A DNA stretch of 11,796 nucleotides from Pseudomonadota bacterium (GCA_021817875.1 JAKAFQ010000077.1:1-11796), one strand, 5' to 3'; positions 1 through 10,214 are shown, counted from the stretch's first letter. Numbers and translations are program-made. The notes: a model not told the origin generated them from the letters alone.

Positions 1-251
1 GCGCCTTCTGGGCGCTGCCCACCCGCATGCTGACCCAGAGCACGCTTGCGGTGGCGGTCGTGGCCATCAACATCACCGGGACTGCCGGCGGGCTCGTGAT
101 GCCTGATCTGGTCGGATATGCGCTGCAGCGTGGCGCTGGCTTCGGCGCGCCCTCGTTGCTGATCGGGGTCATCTTGCTGGCGTGCGTCCCGCTCGTGTTG
201 TCGATCCGCCTGATGCCCGCGGCCGCGGCCTCCCCCGACATCGCATCATGA
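1..251 (+). CDS. MFS transporter, C-terminal fragment (cut by window edge)
   Basis: The reading frame is open from base 3 to a TGA at 249-251 and has no start in context, so this is the last ~82 residues of a protein beginning outside the window. The first visible residues, AFWALPTRML, followed by AINITGTAGGLVMPDLVGY, match the conserved 'FWALPT...N..GN.GG...P...G' region of the last transmembrane pair of MFS anion:cation symporters (phthalate, tartrate and hydroxybenzoate-type permeases). A second hydrophobic helix (SLLIGVILLACVPLVLSI) follows and the protein ends in a short Ala/Pro-rich cytoplasmic tail. It converges on the AraC-type regulator, with only 47 bp between them. Its closeness to 4-hydroxybenzoate genes makes uptake of an aromatic acid plausible, but that is inferred from context. 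The ATG at 27 is internal, not a real start. Confidence 0.8.
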   Translation, partial: AFWALPTRMLTQSTLAVAVVAINITGTAGGLVMPDLVGYALQRGAGFGAPSLLIGVILLACVPLVLSIRLMPAAAASPDIAS

Positions 252-260
252 GACGTATCG

Positions 261-282
261 GCACCCGCGGCACGGGGGGTGC
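261..282. terminator. Candidate hairpin between convergent genes
   Basis: GCACCC (261-266) and GGGTGC (277-282) form a perfect 6-bp stem around a 10-base loop; an alternative stem CCCG/CGGG lies inside it. It sits in the 47-bp gap between the stop of the MFS fragment and the stop of the minus-strand regulator, where a shared terminator would be expected. No T-run follows on either strand, so a role as intrinsic terminator is only a weak inference. Confidence 0.3.
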
Positions 283-298
283 ACGGAGCGAGCTGCGG

Positions 299-2521
<2,223 letters not shown>

Positions 2522-2654
2522 GGGCATCACGCGGCAGCGCTTCGTTCCGAGACCCCACTATGCACACACCCAGCGATGAGCCGGTCGATCGAGTCGATCT
2601 GTTCCGTGTCCGGGCCGGCTCAGGCCGGTCGGCCGGGCCCGGAGTACGGGCGCC
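2522..2654 (+). promoter_or_regulatory. 133-bp leader between pobA and the reductase genes
   Basis: This non-coding gap separates the aerobic gene from the anaerobic-type genes. It holds an inverted repeat GATCGA-G-TCGATC (2587-2599), a short stem CGTGA/TCACG overlapping the pobA stop (2517-2531), and a GC-rich imperfect stem around 2610-2642. A GGAG at 2641-2644 lies 10 bases before the ATG at 2655. The gap is long enough for a separate promoter, but no clear -35/-10 and no FNR-type TTGAT-N4-ATCAA box are seen, so whether transcription reads through from pobA is open. Confidence 0.35.
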
Positions 2655-5468
2655 ATGAGCGTCGTCCTTTCCCTGACGCTGAATGGCCGGCCACGCACTG
2701 ATTGGGTCGCCGACAACCTGCTGCTGATCGACTATCTGCGGGACGTCGCCGGCCTCAAGGGGACGAAGTGCGGTTGCGATGGCGGTGAGTGCGGTGCCTG
2801 CACCGTTCTCGTCGATGGGGAACCGCAGCATGCCTGCCTCACGCTGGCGGCCCGCTGCGAGGGCCGCCAGGTCGAAACCATCGAGGGACTCGGTCAGCCG
2901 GGACGCCTGTCGCCACTGCAGCAGGCGTTCCGGGACAAACTCGGCGTCCAGTGCGGCTTCTGCACCCCCGGGATGATCATGGCGGCCGAGGCGCTGCTGC
3001 GGCGCAATCCCCAGCCGGACGAGGCGGAGATTCGCGCCGCGCTTTCCGGCAACCTGTGCCGTTGCACCGGTTATGTGAAGATCGTCGAGGCGGTCGAGGA
3101 GGCCAGCGCAGAGGGCGCGCCCGAGCCGCCCAACCCCCGCGGGCCGGTGCACGCCGTCGGGCATCGCGTGCCGTTGATCGACACCGAGGAAAAGGTGACC
3201 GGACAGGCCGCCTTCACCGCGGATCTCCCGGCGCACGCGCTCATCGGCCGCATCCTGCGCAGCCCCTACCCGCATGCCGAGATCCTCGAGGTGGACGTAT
3301 CGGCGGCACGCGCCCTGCCGGGCGTCGTCGCCGTGATCACCGGCGAGGATTGCGCGCAGACGTTCGGGGTCCTGCCGATCACGATGAATGAGCCGCCGCT
3401 CGCGCGTGAGCGCATCCGTTATCGTGGCGAGCCGGTTGCCGCGGTCGCAGCCGTCGACGCGAGCACCGCCGAGCGGGCGCTGCAGCTCATTCGGCTGACC
3501 GTGCGGGAACTGCCGGCCTACTTTACCCCGGACACGGCGCGCAGCCCGGAGGCCGTTGCGCTGCACGAGAAGTATCCGGACAACGTGCTGCGCGCGGTGC
3601 ATGACGAATTCGGCGATGTCGCGGCCGGCTTTGCCCAGGCGGCGCTGGTCCGCGAGGAACGCTATCAGTGCGCCGAGGTCGTCCACGGCCAGATGGAGCC
3701 GCACGCCACGCTCGCCGAGTATGACGCCAACCGTGAGCGGTTGACGATCTGGAGCGTCAGCCAGGTTCCCTACTACCTGCACATGATGCTGGCGCGCTGC
3801 CTCGGCCTCGATGAATCCCGTATCCGGATCATCAAGCCATTCATCGGCGGCGGCTTCGGGGCGCGCGTCGAGGTGTTGAACTTCGAGATCGTCACGGCCC
3901 TGCTGGCGCGCGCCGCAGGGGGCACGGTGCGGATGAATCTGACGCGCGAGGAGACATTCCTCACGCACCGGGGTCGGCCGCAGACCGACGTCCGGCTCAA
4001 GCTCGGGATGGACGCCGAGGGCAGGCTGACCGCGGCCGAATGCGAAGTCGTGCAGCGAGGCGGCGCTTATGCCGGCTACGGCGTCGTGACCATTCTCTAC
4101 GCGGGCGCCCTTCTGCACGGCCTGTACGACATACCGGCGGTGAAATACCGCGGTTACCGCGTTTACACCAACACGCCGCCCTGCGGCGCCATGCGGGGCC
4201 ACGGTTCGGTCGATGTCCGTCATGCGTTCGAGTGCCTGCTCGACACCATGGCGGGGGAGCTCGGGCTCGACCCGTTCGCGGTGCGGCGCGCCAATCTGCT
4301 CACCGCCCCCGTCGAGACCCTGAACGGCATCATCGTCAATTCCTACGGATTGCCACAGTGCCTGGAGCGGGTTGAGGAAGCGAGCGGCTGGCAGGCGAAG
4401 AAAGGCCGTCTGCCCGCCGGCCGCGGCCTCGGCATGGCCTGCTCTCACTATGTGAGCGGCTCGGGCAAACCCATCCACCGTACCGGAGAGCCGCATGCGG
4501 TGGTGGAGCTGCGTCTCGATTTCGACGGTGGCATCACGCTGCTCACGGGTGCGGCCGACATCGGCCAGGGCTCCTCGACCGTGCTCGCGCAGATCGCGGC
4601 GGAAGTTCTCGGCGTCGATCTCGGGCGAATCCGGGTCATCGCCGCCGACAGCGCTCTGACGCCCAAGGACAATGGTTCGTATTCGTCGCGGGTCACCTTC
4701 ATGGTGGGCAACGCCGCCATCGAAGCGGCGCGCCGGCTCCGTGAGATCCTCGTGCAGGCGGCAGCCAACCGCCTCGAGGCAGACCCGGAACAGATCGAGT
4801 GTCTCGGCGAACGGTTGGCCGTCACCGGTCGGGATGATGTCGGGCTGACGTTCCGCGAGGCAGTCGCAGCGGCTCTGGCGGATGGCGGCAGCATCACCAC
4901 CAAGGGTACCTTCAGCGTGCCGCTCGAGTACCAGGGCGGCCGGCACCGCGGCGGTGCGGTCGGTTCCACGATGGCGATGAGCTATTCGGCGCAGGTGGCC
5001 GAGGTCGATGTCGATGTCGATACCGGCCTGGTCCGTGTCAGGAAGGTATGGGTCGCCCACGACTGCGGCCGCGCCCTGAATCCGCTGGCCGTGGAGGGCC
5101 AGGTGCAGGGAGCGGTCTGGATGGGCATGGGCCAGGCGCTCGGCGAGGAAACCCGCTACGACCAGGGGCTGCCGTTGCACGCGAGTCTGCTCGCCTACCG
5201 GATGCCGAGCGCAGTTGAATCCCCGCCGATCGAAGTGCACATCGTCGAGTGTCTCGATCCGAATGGCCCGTTCGGCGCCAAGGAGGCAAGTGAAGGCTCG
5301 CTCGCCGGATTTCTGCCGGCGTTGACCAATGCCGTGGCCGATGCCATCGGCCTGCGGCTGACGGAGCTGCCGATCACCCCGGATCGCATTCTCGAGGCGT
5401 TGACCCGCAGGCAACGCGAACTGCGGCAGCGCGAGCTGCAGCGGACCGCCCGCGGAGCGGCATCATGA
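2655..5468 (+). CDS. hcrCA: 4-hydroxybenzoyl-CoA reductase, fused gamma ([2Fe-2S]) and alpha (Mo cofactor) subunits
   Basis: This enzyme reductively removes the phenolic hydroxyl of 4-hydroxybenzoyl-CoA to give benzoyl-CoA. It belongs to the xanthine oxidase family of molybdenum hydroxylases. Residues 1-150 are a complete small subunit: a plant-type [2Fe-2S] site (Cys41, Cys46, Cys49, Cys61) and a second [2Fe-2S] site (CGFC at 100-103, CRC at 135-137). A ~15-residue Pro-rich linker leads into the large subunit from about 165 ([24 protein letters not shown]). Molybdopterin motifs follow: GGGFGAR (398-404), AMRGHG around Arg514, DIGQGSS with Gln638, and GAKEASEGS with Glu880 in the place of the family's catalytic base. 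The 937-residue length is about the sum of the separate gamma and alpha subunits in Thauera (roughly 160 + 770). The ATGA overlap with hcrB supports one complex. Substrate assignment depends largely on hcrB and the ligase; the fused chain alone could be another family hydroxylase. Confidence 0.88.
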   Translation: MSVVLSLTLNGRPRTDWVADNLLLIDYLRDVAGLKGTKCGCDGGECGACTVLVDGEPQHACLTLAARCEGRQVETIEGLGQPGRLSPLQQAFRDKLGVQCGFCTPGMIMAAEALLRRNPQPDEAEIRAALSGNLCRCTGYVKIVEAVEEASAEGAPEPPNPRGPVHAVGHRVPLIDTEEKVTGQAAFTADLPAHALIGRILRSPYPHAEILEVDVSAARALPGVVAVITGEDCAQTFGVLPITMNEPPLARERIRYRGEPVAAVAAVDASTAERALQLIRLTVRELPAYFTPDTARSPEAVALHEKYPDNVLRAVHDEFGDVAAGFAQAALVREERYQCAEVVHGQMEPHATLAEYDANRERLTIWSVSQVPYYLHMMLARCLGLDESRIRIIKPFIGGGFGARVEVLNFEIVTALLARAAGGTVRMNLTREETFLTHRGRPQTDVRLKLGMDAEGRLTAAECEVVQRGGAYAGYGVVTILYAGALLHGLYDIPAVKYRGYRVYTNTPPCGAMRGHGSVDVRHAFECLLDTMAGELGLDPFAVRRANLLTAPVETLNGIIVNSYGLPQCLERVEEASGWQAKKGRLPAGRGLGMACSHYVSGSGKPIHRTGEPHAVVELRLDFDGGITLLTGAADIGQGSSTVLAQIAAEVLGVDLGRIRVIAADSALTPKDNGSYSSRVTFMVGNAAIEAARRLREILVQAAANRLEADPEQIECLGERLAVTGRDDVGLTFREAVAAALADGGSITTKGTFSVPLEYQGGRHRGGAVGSTMAMSYSAQVAEVDVDVDTGLVRVRKVWVAHDCGRALNPLAVEGQVQGAVWMGMGQALGEETRYDQGLPLHASLLAYRMPSAVESPPIEVHIVECLDPNGPFGAKEASEGSLAGFLPALTNAVADAIGLRLTELPITPDRILEALTRRQRELRQRELQRTARGAAS

Positions 5469-6436
5469 GGCTGCCCGGGTTTCAACTGGTCCGGCCGGCG
5501 AATCTCGCGGAAGTGTTTGCCGCGTGGCGGATGTATCCCGACGCCCGACTTCTCGCTGGCGGCACCGACCTCGTGGTCAATCTTCGGCACGGCCTCGGCG
5601 AGCCAACGGCGCTCATCGATCTGACCGCGGTTCCGGGTCTGAGGGAGGTGACGCTCGAGTCCTCGGGACTGCGTATCGGCGCGGCCGTGACGCTCGAGCG
5701 CCTGTCACGCGACTGCCTGATCGGCGCGCATGCGGCGGCCCTGGCGGATGCGGCCCGGCAGATCGCCGCATCGGCGCACCGCACGGTCGCGACGCTCGGC
5801 GGCAACCTCTGCCTCGATACGCGTTGTCTCTATTACAACCAGAGCGCCTGGTGGCGGCAAAGCAACGGCTTCTGCCTGAAATACCGCGGTGACCGCTGTC
5901 ATGTCGCACCGGAGGGGAGCCGCTGTCGTGCGGCCTACAGCGGCGATATGGCGCCGGTATTGCTGGCGTTGGGTGCGACGGTTGAGCTCGCTGATGCGAC
6001 GGGCAGCCGCTGGGTGGATCTGCAGAGCATCTTCCAGGAAGACGGTGCCGCCCATCTGCGGCTCGGCGACGGCCAGGTGCTGCTCGGCGTGCGGGTTCCG
6101 ATCTCGTCCGGCCTGCTCGTCGGATATGAGAAGGCGCGCCTGCGCGGTGCGATCGATTTTCCGCTCGCCGGCGTCGCCGTGGCGTTGCGTCGGGAGAACG
6201 ATCGGCTGACCGATCTGCGCATCGCCGTGACCGGCACGAATTCGCAGCCGTTCCTGCTGCAGGAGTGCGAACCGCTGGTCGGACGGCCGCTCGATGCGGA
6301 GAGCCTGCAGCAGATCGACAAGCTGGTGCAGCGCCAGGTCAAGCCGATGCGTACGACACTGACACCCGCGCATAGCCGGCGCCGCATGGCGGCCGCGCTC
6401 GCCGTCCGGCTGGCACGCCGCCTGTGGGGCGTATGA
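5465..6436 (+). CDS. hcrB: 4-hydroxybenzoyl-CoA reductase beta subunit (FAD and [4Fe-4S])
   Basis: This is the electron-input subunit of the reductase; it passes low-potential electrons through FAD to the iron-sulfur and molybdenum centres. The N-terminal FAD site is seen as [15 protein letters not shown] (29-43), and [11 protein letters not shown] (106-116) is the second FAD-contact motif of the CoxM/XdhB flavoprotein family. The insert after it is diagnostic: Cys121, Cys137, Cys145 and Cys154 match the four ligands of the extra [4Fe-4S] cluster known from the Thauera enzyme (Cys122, 138, 146, 155) with the same spacing. Other members of the xanthine oxidase family lack this loop, so this subunit gives the strongest evidence for the whole complex. 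At 323 residues it is of normal length. Its ATG overlaps the stop of the preceding gene by four bases (ATGA), with GGAG at 5454-5457, which implies translational coupling. Confidence 0.93.
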   Translation: MRLPGFQLVRPANLAEVFAAWRMYPDARLLAGGTDLVVNLRHGLGEPTALIDLTAVPGLREVTLESSGLRIGAAVTLERLSRDCLIGAHAAALADAARQIAASAHRTVATLGGNLCLDTRCLYYNQSAWWRQSNGFCLKYRGDRCHVAPEGSRCRAAYSGDMAPVLLALGATVELADATGSRWVDLQSIFQEDGAAHLRLGDGQVLLGVRVPISSGLLVGYEKARLRGAIDFPLAGVAVALRRENDRLTDLRIAVTGTNSQPFLLQECEPLVGRPLDAESLQQIDKLVQRQVKPMRTTLTPAHSRRRMAAALAVRLARRLWGV

Positions 6437-6458
6437 CAGGGGCTGGAGGAGAGAAGCG

Positions 6459-8240
6459 ATGAACGCCGAACCTGCCGCGCCGTCCCTGGGGCCGTGCAAT
6501 GCGGCCGATGAGATTCTCGGTCCGGCCCTCGCGCGCGGCCAGGGCGCCGATGCGGCGATTCTGTTCGGCGATGTCAGGATCAGTTTCGATGAGCTGAATC
6601 GCACCGTCAATCGGTTCGCCTCCGCATTGCGGCCCCACCTGGCAGCGGGCGACCGGGCGCTCCTGCTGCTCAAGGACAGTCCGGTGTTCATCGCCGCTCA
6701 CCTCGGTGTGATGCGCAGCGGCGCGGTTGCGGTGGCCATCAGCACCCGCTCGACCGTCAAGGATCTCGCCCATGTGATCGAGGACGCGCGCCCCAGGGTG
6801 CTGCTGCTCGATGAGGAATTCCTGCCGATTTACGCGCAGGCGGTGGCAGCGTGCGCGCACGTACCGGAGCTGATCGGCGTGCGTGGCCAGGGGACGACGG
6901 GCATGCGCTCGATCGAGGACATACTGTCCGATGGCAGGGATGACTTCCCATCCGCGCGCACGACGGCGGACGACATGGCTTTCTGGTTCTACACCTCGGG
7001 GACCACTGGCGCGCCCAAGGCGGCTGTTCACTGCCACGGCGATGTCACCGTCGCGGATTGGTTCATGCGGGCCTGCGGCTTCGGACCGGGTGAGCGGGTC
7101 TTTTCCACGTCCAAGATGTTTTTCGTTTTCTCCTTCGCACACGTGGTGATCGGCGGGTTGCGCGCCGGCGCAACCCTCATTCTTTACGAGGGCTGGCCGA
7201 ACGGCACTGCCGTGGCCGACCTCGTGGATCGCTACCGCCCGAGCATCATGTTGAGCGTGCCGGCGTTCTACCGCACGCTGCTGCGCGAGGACCATGTCCG
7301 CGGTGACGGCTTCAGGGGCGTACGCTGCTATCTGTCGGCGGGGGAGTCTCTGCCCGAGAGCCTCTACAGCCGCTGGCGCCAGGCGACCGGCGTGCCGATC
7401 GTGGAAGGCATCGGCACCACGGAGACCATCTTCCTTGCGGTCGGGGGCACACCGGATCATCACCGGCCCGGTGCCACCGGCAAGCCGTTCCCGTACGTCG
7501 AGGCATCGCTCCGCGACTTCGAGGATCAACCCCTCGCCGAGCAGAATGTTCCCGGGGTGCTGTGGGTCAAAACCGGCTCGCTGTGCCGCGGCTACTGGCA
7601 GCAGCCGGAAAAGACCCGAAGCGCCTTCAGGGACGGCTGGTACCGCACCGGTGATGTGTTCACCGTCGACCGCGACGGCTGGTGGCATCATCAGGGACGC
7701 AGCGACGATCTGCTGAAAATTTCGGGCCAGTGGGTAAGCCCGACCGAGATAGAGGAATGCGCCCGGTCGGTACCGGGCGTCGCCGATGCCATCGTGATCG
7801 GCGCGTCTGACGGGGACGGACTGGTCCGGCTGACCCTGTTCCTGGCGGCACCCGGCGGGGACGAGGATGGAGTGCACCAGGCGGTGCAGGAGAAGCTGCT
7901 CGCGAGCCTCTCCCGGTTCAAATGCCCGCGGCGGATCGTGTTCGTCGACGCCATTCCGCGCACCGCGACCGGCAAGGCGCAGCGATTCCGCTTGCGCGGC
8001 TGGCTCGAGAGGAACCTGCTGGGTCGGCTGCTGCGCGCCCTGAGGCTCGATCCCGGCAGGATCGAGAGCGATGCGCCGCTCCTGTTGCGCGACATGCAGC
8101 GCAGATGCGCCGGTTGTCAGTGCCAGGACCGCTGCGCAGCCGATCTCGATCTCGAGGTCATCGCCTCGACTTTCCAGGACTATTGTCCGAATGCGCCGGT
8201 CATCTGGGGTTCCCTGCGCGCCGGATCGGCTCCCGGCTGA
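6459..8240 (+). CDS. 4-hydroxybenzoate-CoA ligase (benzoate-CoA ligase family) with extra C-terminal Cys-rich domain
   Basis: This is an acyl-adenylate-forming enzyme expected to make 4-hydroxybenzoyl-CoA from 4-hydroxybenzoate, ATP and CoA, the substrate of the reductase encoded just upstream. Motifs in order: P-loop YTSGTTGAPK (178-187), the segment GERVFSTSKMFFVFSFAHVVIGG typical of benzoate-CoA ligases, GIGTTET (317-323), YRTGD (395-399), the hinge GRSDDLLKISGQWVSP (413-428) and the catalytic Lys506 in PRTATGKAQR. A normal ligase would end at about residue 515-520. Here another ~75 residues follow, with Cys550, Cys553, Cys555, Cys559 and Cys576, resembling DUF6455. The gene starts 22 bp after hcrB with a strong GGAGGAGAG at 6445-6453, so it is co-transcribed. 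The substrate is assigned by neighbours; benzoate or a related aryl acid cannot be excluded from sequence alone. Counterparts are called hcl or hbaA in other bacteria. Confidence 0.88.
   Translation: MNAEPAAPSLGPCNAADEILGPALARGQGADAAILFGDVRISFDELNRTVNRFASALRPHLAAGDRALLLLKDSPVFIAAHLGVMRSGAVAVAISTRSTVKDLAHVIEDARPRVLLLDEEFLPIYAQAVAACAHVPELIGVRGQGTTGMRSIEDILSDGRDDFPSARTTADDMAFWFYTSGTTGAPKAAVHCHGDVTVADWFMRACGFGPGERVFSTSKMFFVFSFAHVVIGGLRAGATLILYEGWPNGTAVADLVDRYRPSIMLSVPAFYRTLLREDHVRGDGFRGVRCYLSAGESLPESLYSRWRQATGVPIVEGIGTTETIFLAVGGTPDHHRPGATGKPFPYVEASLRDFEDQPLAEQNVPGVLWVKTGSLCRGYWQQPEKTRSAFRDGWYRTGDVFTVDRDGWWHHQGRSDDLLKISGQWVSPTEIEECARSVPGVADAIVIGASDGDGLVRLTLFLAAPGGDEDGVHQAVQEKLLASLSRFKCPRRIVFVDAIPRTATGKAQRFRLRGWLERNLLGRLLRALRLDPGRIESDAPLLLRDMQRRCAGCQCQDRCAADLDLEVIASTFQDYCPNAPVIWGSLRAGSAPG
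8019..8219 (+). other. DUF6455-like Cys-rich domain fused to the CoA ligase
   Basis: Residues ~521-587 of the ligase follow the pattern of stand-alone DUF6455 proteins: an amphipathic lead-in (LLGRLLRALRLDPGRIESD), then LLLRDMQRRCAGCQCQDRCAADL, a short helix and FQDYCPNAPVIWGSL. The CxxCxCxxxC cluster and the final YCPNA motif are the recognisable signature. The frame is continuous with the ligase and no alternative start with a ribosome site lies at the junction, so it looks like a true fusion. The function of the domain is unknown; metal or iron-sulfur binding, or redox sensing, would fit five closely placed cysteines but is inference. The family assignment is from memory of its pattern. 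Confidence 0.65.
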
Positions 8241-8271
8241 AGATTGCCGGGGTTTCGGGCCGCCTGTCTGC

Positions 8272-8294
8272 TGCGCCGCAGCAGTTGCGGCGCA
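8272..8294. terminator. GC-rich hairpin between convergent blocks, candidate bidirectional terminator
   Basis: TGCGCCGCA (8272-8280) and TGCGGCGCA (8286-8294) form a perfect 9-bp stem with a 5-base loop GCAGT. It lies 31 bp after the ligase stop and about 40 bp beyond the stop of the minus-strand MFS gene, in the only gap between the two facing transcription units. A competing 8-bp self-complementary arm pair (CTGCTGCG/CGCAGCAG, 8268-8284) overlaps it. There is no T-run on either side, so it may stop transcription inefficiently or act with Rho, or protect mRNA ends. Confidence 0.5.
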
Positions 8295-8335
8295 CGCTGC
8301 ATGCTGATGGTGATCAACCGCGCAATGCCCGACCC

Positions 8336-9523
8336 CTACCCATCGATGGGTTTCGCACGCGCCTGCCCCGCGATGCCGCTCCACGTCGCCAGCAGCGCAA
8401 GCAGTGGCGTCGCGATCCCAACGATGGACAGACCGACCATGCCGAGCTGCTTCAAAGCGATCCCGCCGATGCCGGGACCGATGGCCGAGCCGATCATGAA
8501 AAACGCGGCGCTCGCCGCCACGAACTTGCCGCTTGCGTCGATCTTGACCAGAAACGTCAGATAGAATGGTACGAGGAAAATCAAAAAAAACGGGGACAGC
8601 AGCGCACCGGCCATGAACAACGCGCTGCTGGCCGTTGCCGTAATCAATGCGATGCATACGGCAGTGGCGACGATCCCGGCGGTGACGACGAGAAGATGAG
8701 AGAGGCGGCTGCGGGCGAGCAACGCGGCCAGTACGGGCGCGAGCAGATTCGCCACCGCGCCAGCTGCCAGCACCCGGGACAGCACTGCCAGACTGACGCC
8801 TGCCTTCGATGCTTCGGCGCCCAGGTAGGGCCACACGCTGTTCAGCGTAATGAACAGCAATGTGGCGGCGCCCAACAGCAACACCGGTGGCGCTCTCATG
8901 CGAAATGGGCGGGATGCCAGAGCGTGCGCTTCCGCCGGCCTTCCCATATAAAGATTGGGCAGCGACGCCAGCGCCAATAGCCCGGCGGTCGCGCAATAGA
9001 AGAAGGGGGCGCCGGGGCCGAGAGCCGACAGCATGTGCGGCGCGGCCGAGAAGAATATGACGGCAAATACGACCATCACGAACAGCTGCCCCGCGAACAC
9101 CCGTGATGGAGCCGGAGCGGCCGCGGCCCGTGCATTGACTTCGGCGAGAAGGAAGCCGTTGGCGAGGCCCGCGCCGATTCGACTCCAGGTGAACAGGGCG
9201 AGCGTCGGCGCGGTGGCGGCGAGCAGATTGGCGACGACGCTGATGATCAGGCCGATCGCGAGCGGCGCGCGCCTGGGGCCCGGAGTCCGCACGGCGGCGG
9301 TCAGAATCGATGCGAGCGCCACGGCGGCGAGCTCACAGGAGCCGATCAGTCCGATGCGGGGGACGGCGACAGCGTAGCGGCTGGCCGTCACCCCGACCCA
9401 TACCGGCATGTAGGTGATGCTCATGAAGCCCAGGGCGTAGATGATCATCAGCGGCAACGTGCGGATGATCGGCAGGGCGTCACCCTGATCGCGCGCTTCG
9501 CCGGCAAGTGGATGGCTGGTCAT
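8336..9523 (-). CDS. MFS transporter, 12 predicted transmembrane helices
   Basis: This 395-residue inner-membrane permease is clearly hydrophobic throughout, with about 12 helices in two groups of six. The first helices cover about 21-45 and 56-78, and a cytoplasmic loop falls near 190-212 (NLYMGRPAEAHALASRPFRMRAP), the usual mid-protein break of major facilitator proteins. The first-half segment WSRIGAGLANGFLLAEVNARAA (113-134) is like the helix-4/5 region of drug/H+ and sugar MFS members. No substrate-specific signature is recognised. It is the last gene of the minus-strand block, 57 bp after the SnoaL-like gene, so import or export of that block's substrate or product is a reasonable inference. 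The ATG at 9523 has no clear ribosome site. A run of eight T's in the coding strand (8583-8590 on the plus strand as A's) lies in the FFLIF segment near residue 312. Confidence 0.85.
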   Translation of the reverse strand: MTSHPLAGEARDQGDALPIIRTLPLMIIYALGFMSITYMPVWVGVTASRYAVAVPRIGLIGSCELAAVALASILTAAVRTPGPRRAPLAIGLIISVVANLLAATAPTLALFTWSRIGAGLANGFLLAEVNARAAAAPAPSRVFAGQLFVMVVFAVIFFSAAPHMLSALGPGAPFFYCATAGLLALASLPNLYMGRPAEAHALASRPFRMRAPPVLLLGAATLLFITLNSVWPYLGAEASKAGVSLAVLSRVLAAGAVANLLAPVLAALLARSRLSHLLVVTAGIVATAVCIALITATASSALFMAGALLSPFFLIFLVPFYLTFLVKIDASGKFVAASAAFFMIGSAIGPGIGGIALKQLGMVGLSIVGIATPLLALLATWSGIAGQARAKPIDG

Positions 9524-9557
9524 GAAAACGATCCAGGCTCGTGCGACGCTCTTCCCG

Positions 9558-9599
9558 GGTCACCGGCCGGAGCGCCTGCTTCAGCCGCGGCCGGTCACC
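9558..9599. repeat. 12-bp near-perfect inverted repeat spanning the end of the SnoaL-like gene
   Basis: GGTCACCGGCCG (9558-9569) pairs with CGGCCGGTCACC (9588-9599) at 11 of 12 positions around an 18-base loop. On the minus strand the first arm encodes the last residues of the SnoaL-like protein, the stop codon (9581-9583) lies in the loop, and the second arm lies in the gap before the MFS gene. It would form a strong mRNA hairpin between the two genes. An intercistronic stabiliser or attenuator is possible; no T-run follows. Confidence 0.45.
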
Positions 9600-10201
9600 G
9601 GATTCTTGTAATGATAGGGGGGGAGAAAATAATCGGGAAAGACCTTGTAGTCCTCGCTGGGCGGCCTGTCGGGCGGCAGGTCCGGGAATGGGCCTCTCAG
9701 GGGCAGTGCTCCCTTGTGCCAGCCCGCTTCGTAATCGACATAGAAATTCTGGTAGAAGTGCAGCGTGCGGATCTTCCAGATGCCGTTTTCCTTGACGTAC
9801 TCGTTTTCGTATATCCCGTCGCCCCAGCGCGCGGCACCGCCCAATTCTCCGACCATCATGAAGCTGCGCAGGCGCGCTTTGGCCGTCAGACCATCAGGGG
9901 CGATGTGGATCACGGGTTGCAGTTGCGTATGGTTCATCAAAGCGCCGTAACGCGCCGAGCCGAGTCTGTACATATAGGCGCGTACCCGCTCCCGCCCGAG
10001 ATATACCCCGCGGCCGTTGATTTCCAGGCGGCAATCCTCGGCGAACAGGTCGGCGACGTCGTCCCATCTGGCCTTGTCGAGGTAATATCCGTAGGCCCGC
10101 TGCAGGTTGCTGATGGAAATGTAGTCTGCGGAGAGCTGTGCCAGGGTCGCGAGAGCGGCGACCTGGGCCCGCAGACGGTGAATTTCCGCTTCGACGTCCA
10201 T
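9581..10201 (-). CDS. SnoaL/NTF2-like fold protein
   Basis: This 206-residue protein is of the nuclear-transport-factor-2-like (SnoaL) superfamily, small alpha+beta barrels used as isomerases, dehydratases, hydratases or cyclases, and as the small subunits of ring-hydroxylating oxygenases. The pattern is typical: a first helix ISNLQRAYGYYLDKARWDDVADLFAEDCRLEINGRGVYLGRERVRAYM (30-77), then strands containing MNHTQLQPVIHI (89-100), AKARLRSFMMVGE and WGDGIYENEYVKENGIWKIRTLHFYQNF (126-153). An N-terminal ~25-residue helix and a Pro/aromatic tail (171-206, ending DYFLPPYHYKNPVTGRG) extend the core; this tail is common in the larger bacterial members. Catalytic residues cannot be assigned. The gene begins 10 bp after the racemase-like gene and its ribosome site overlaps that gene's stop, so the two are coupled. 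Confidence 0.85.
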   Translation of the reverse strand: MDVEAEIHRLRAQVAALATLAQLSADYISISNLQRAYGYYLDKARWDDVADLFAEDCRLEINGRGVYLGRERVRAYMYRLGSARYGALMNHTQLQPVIHIAPDGLTAKARLRSFMMVGELGGAARWGDGIYENEYVKENGIWKIRTLHFYQNFYVDYEAGWHKGALPLRGPFPDLPPDRPPSEDYKVFPDYFLPPYHYKNPVTGRG

Positions 10202-10207
10202 TGCTGG

Positions 10208-10214
10208 TCTCCTA
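10208..10214 (-). promoter_or_regulatory. Ribosome binding site overlapping the upstream stop codon
   Basis: Read on the minus strand, TAGGAGA combines the stop codon TAG of the racemase-like gene (10214-10212) with the AGGAGA ribosome site, six bases before the ATG of the SnoaL-like gene (10201). Ribosomes finishing the first gene would sit on the start signal of the second, so matched production of the two proteins is expected. Confidence 0.7.

Noticed and set aside
27..251. Small 74-codon protein starting at the ATG at 27
   Set aside because: The frame is open to the left edge and the conserved MFS motif begins before this ATG, so it is an internal methionine.
5004..5021. Three tandem copies of GTCGAT
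   Set aside because: It encodes Val-Asp repeated within the conserved large-subunit domain (EVDVDVDTG) and is a codon-level coincidence, not a separate repeat element.
6339..8996. Long open frame (885 codons) on the minus strand running from the MFS gene across the CoA ligase
   Set aside because: It is antisense to the ligase and out of frame with the MFS gene, with no recognisable domain; the ligase and MFS frames carry clear motifs.
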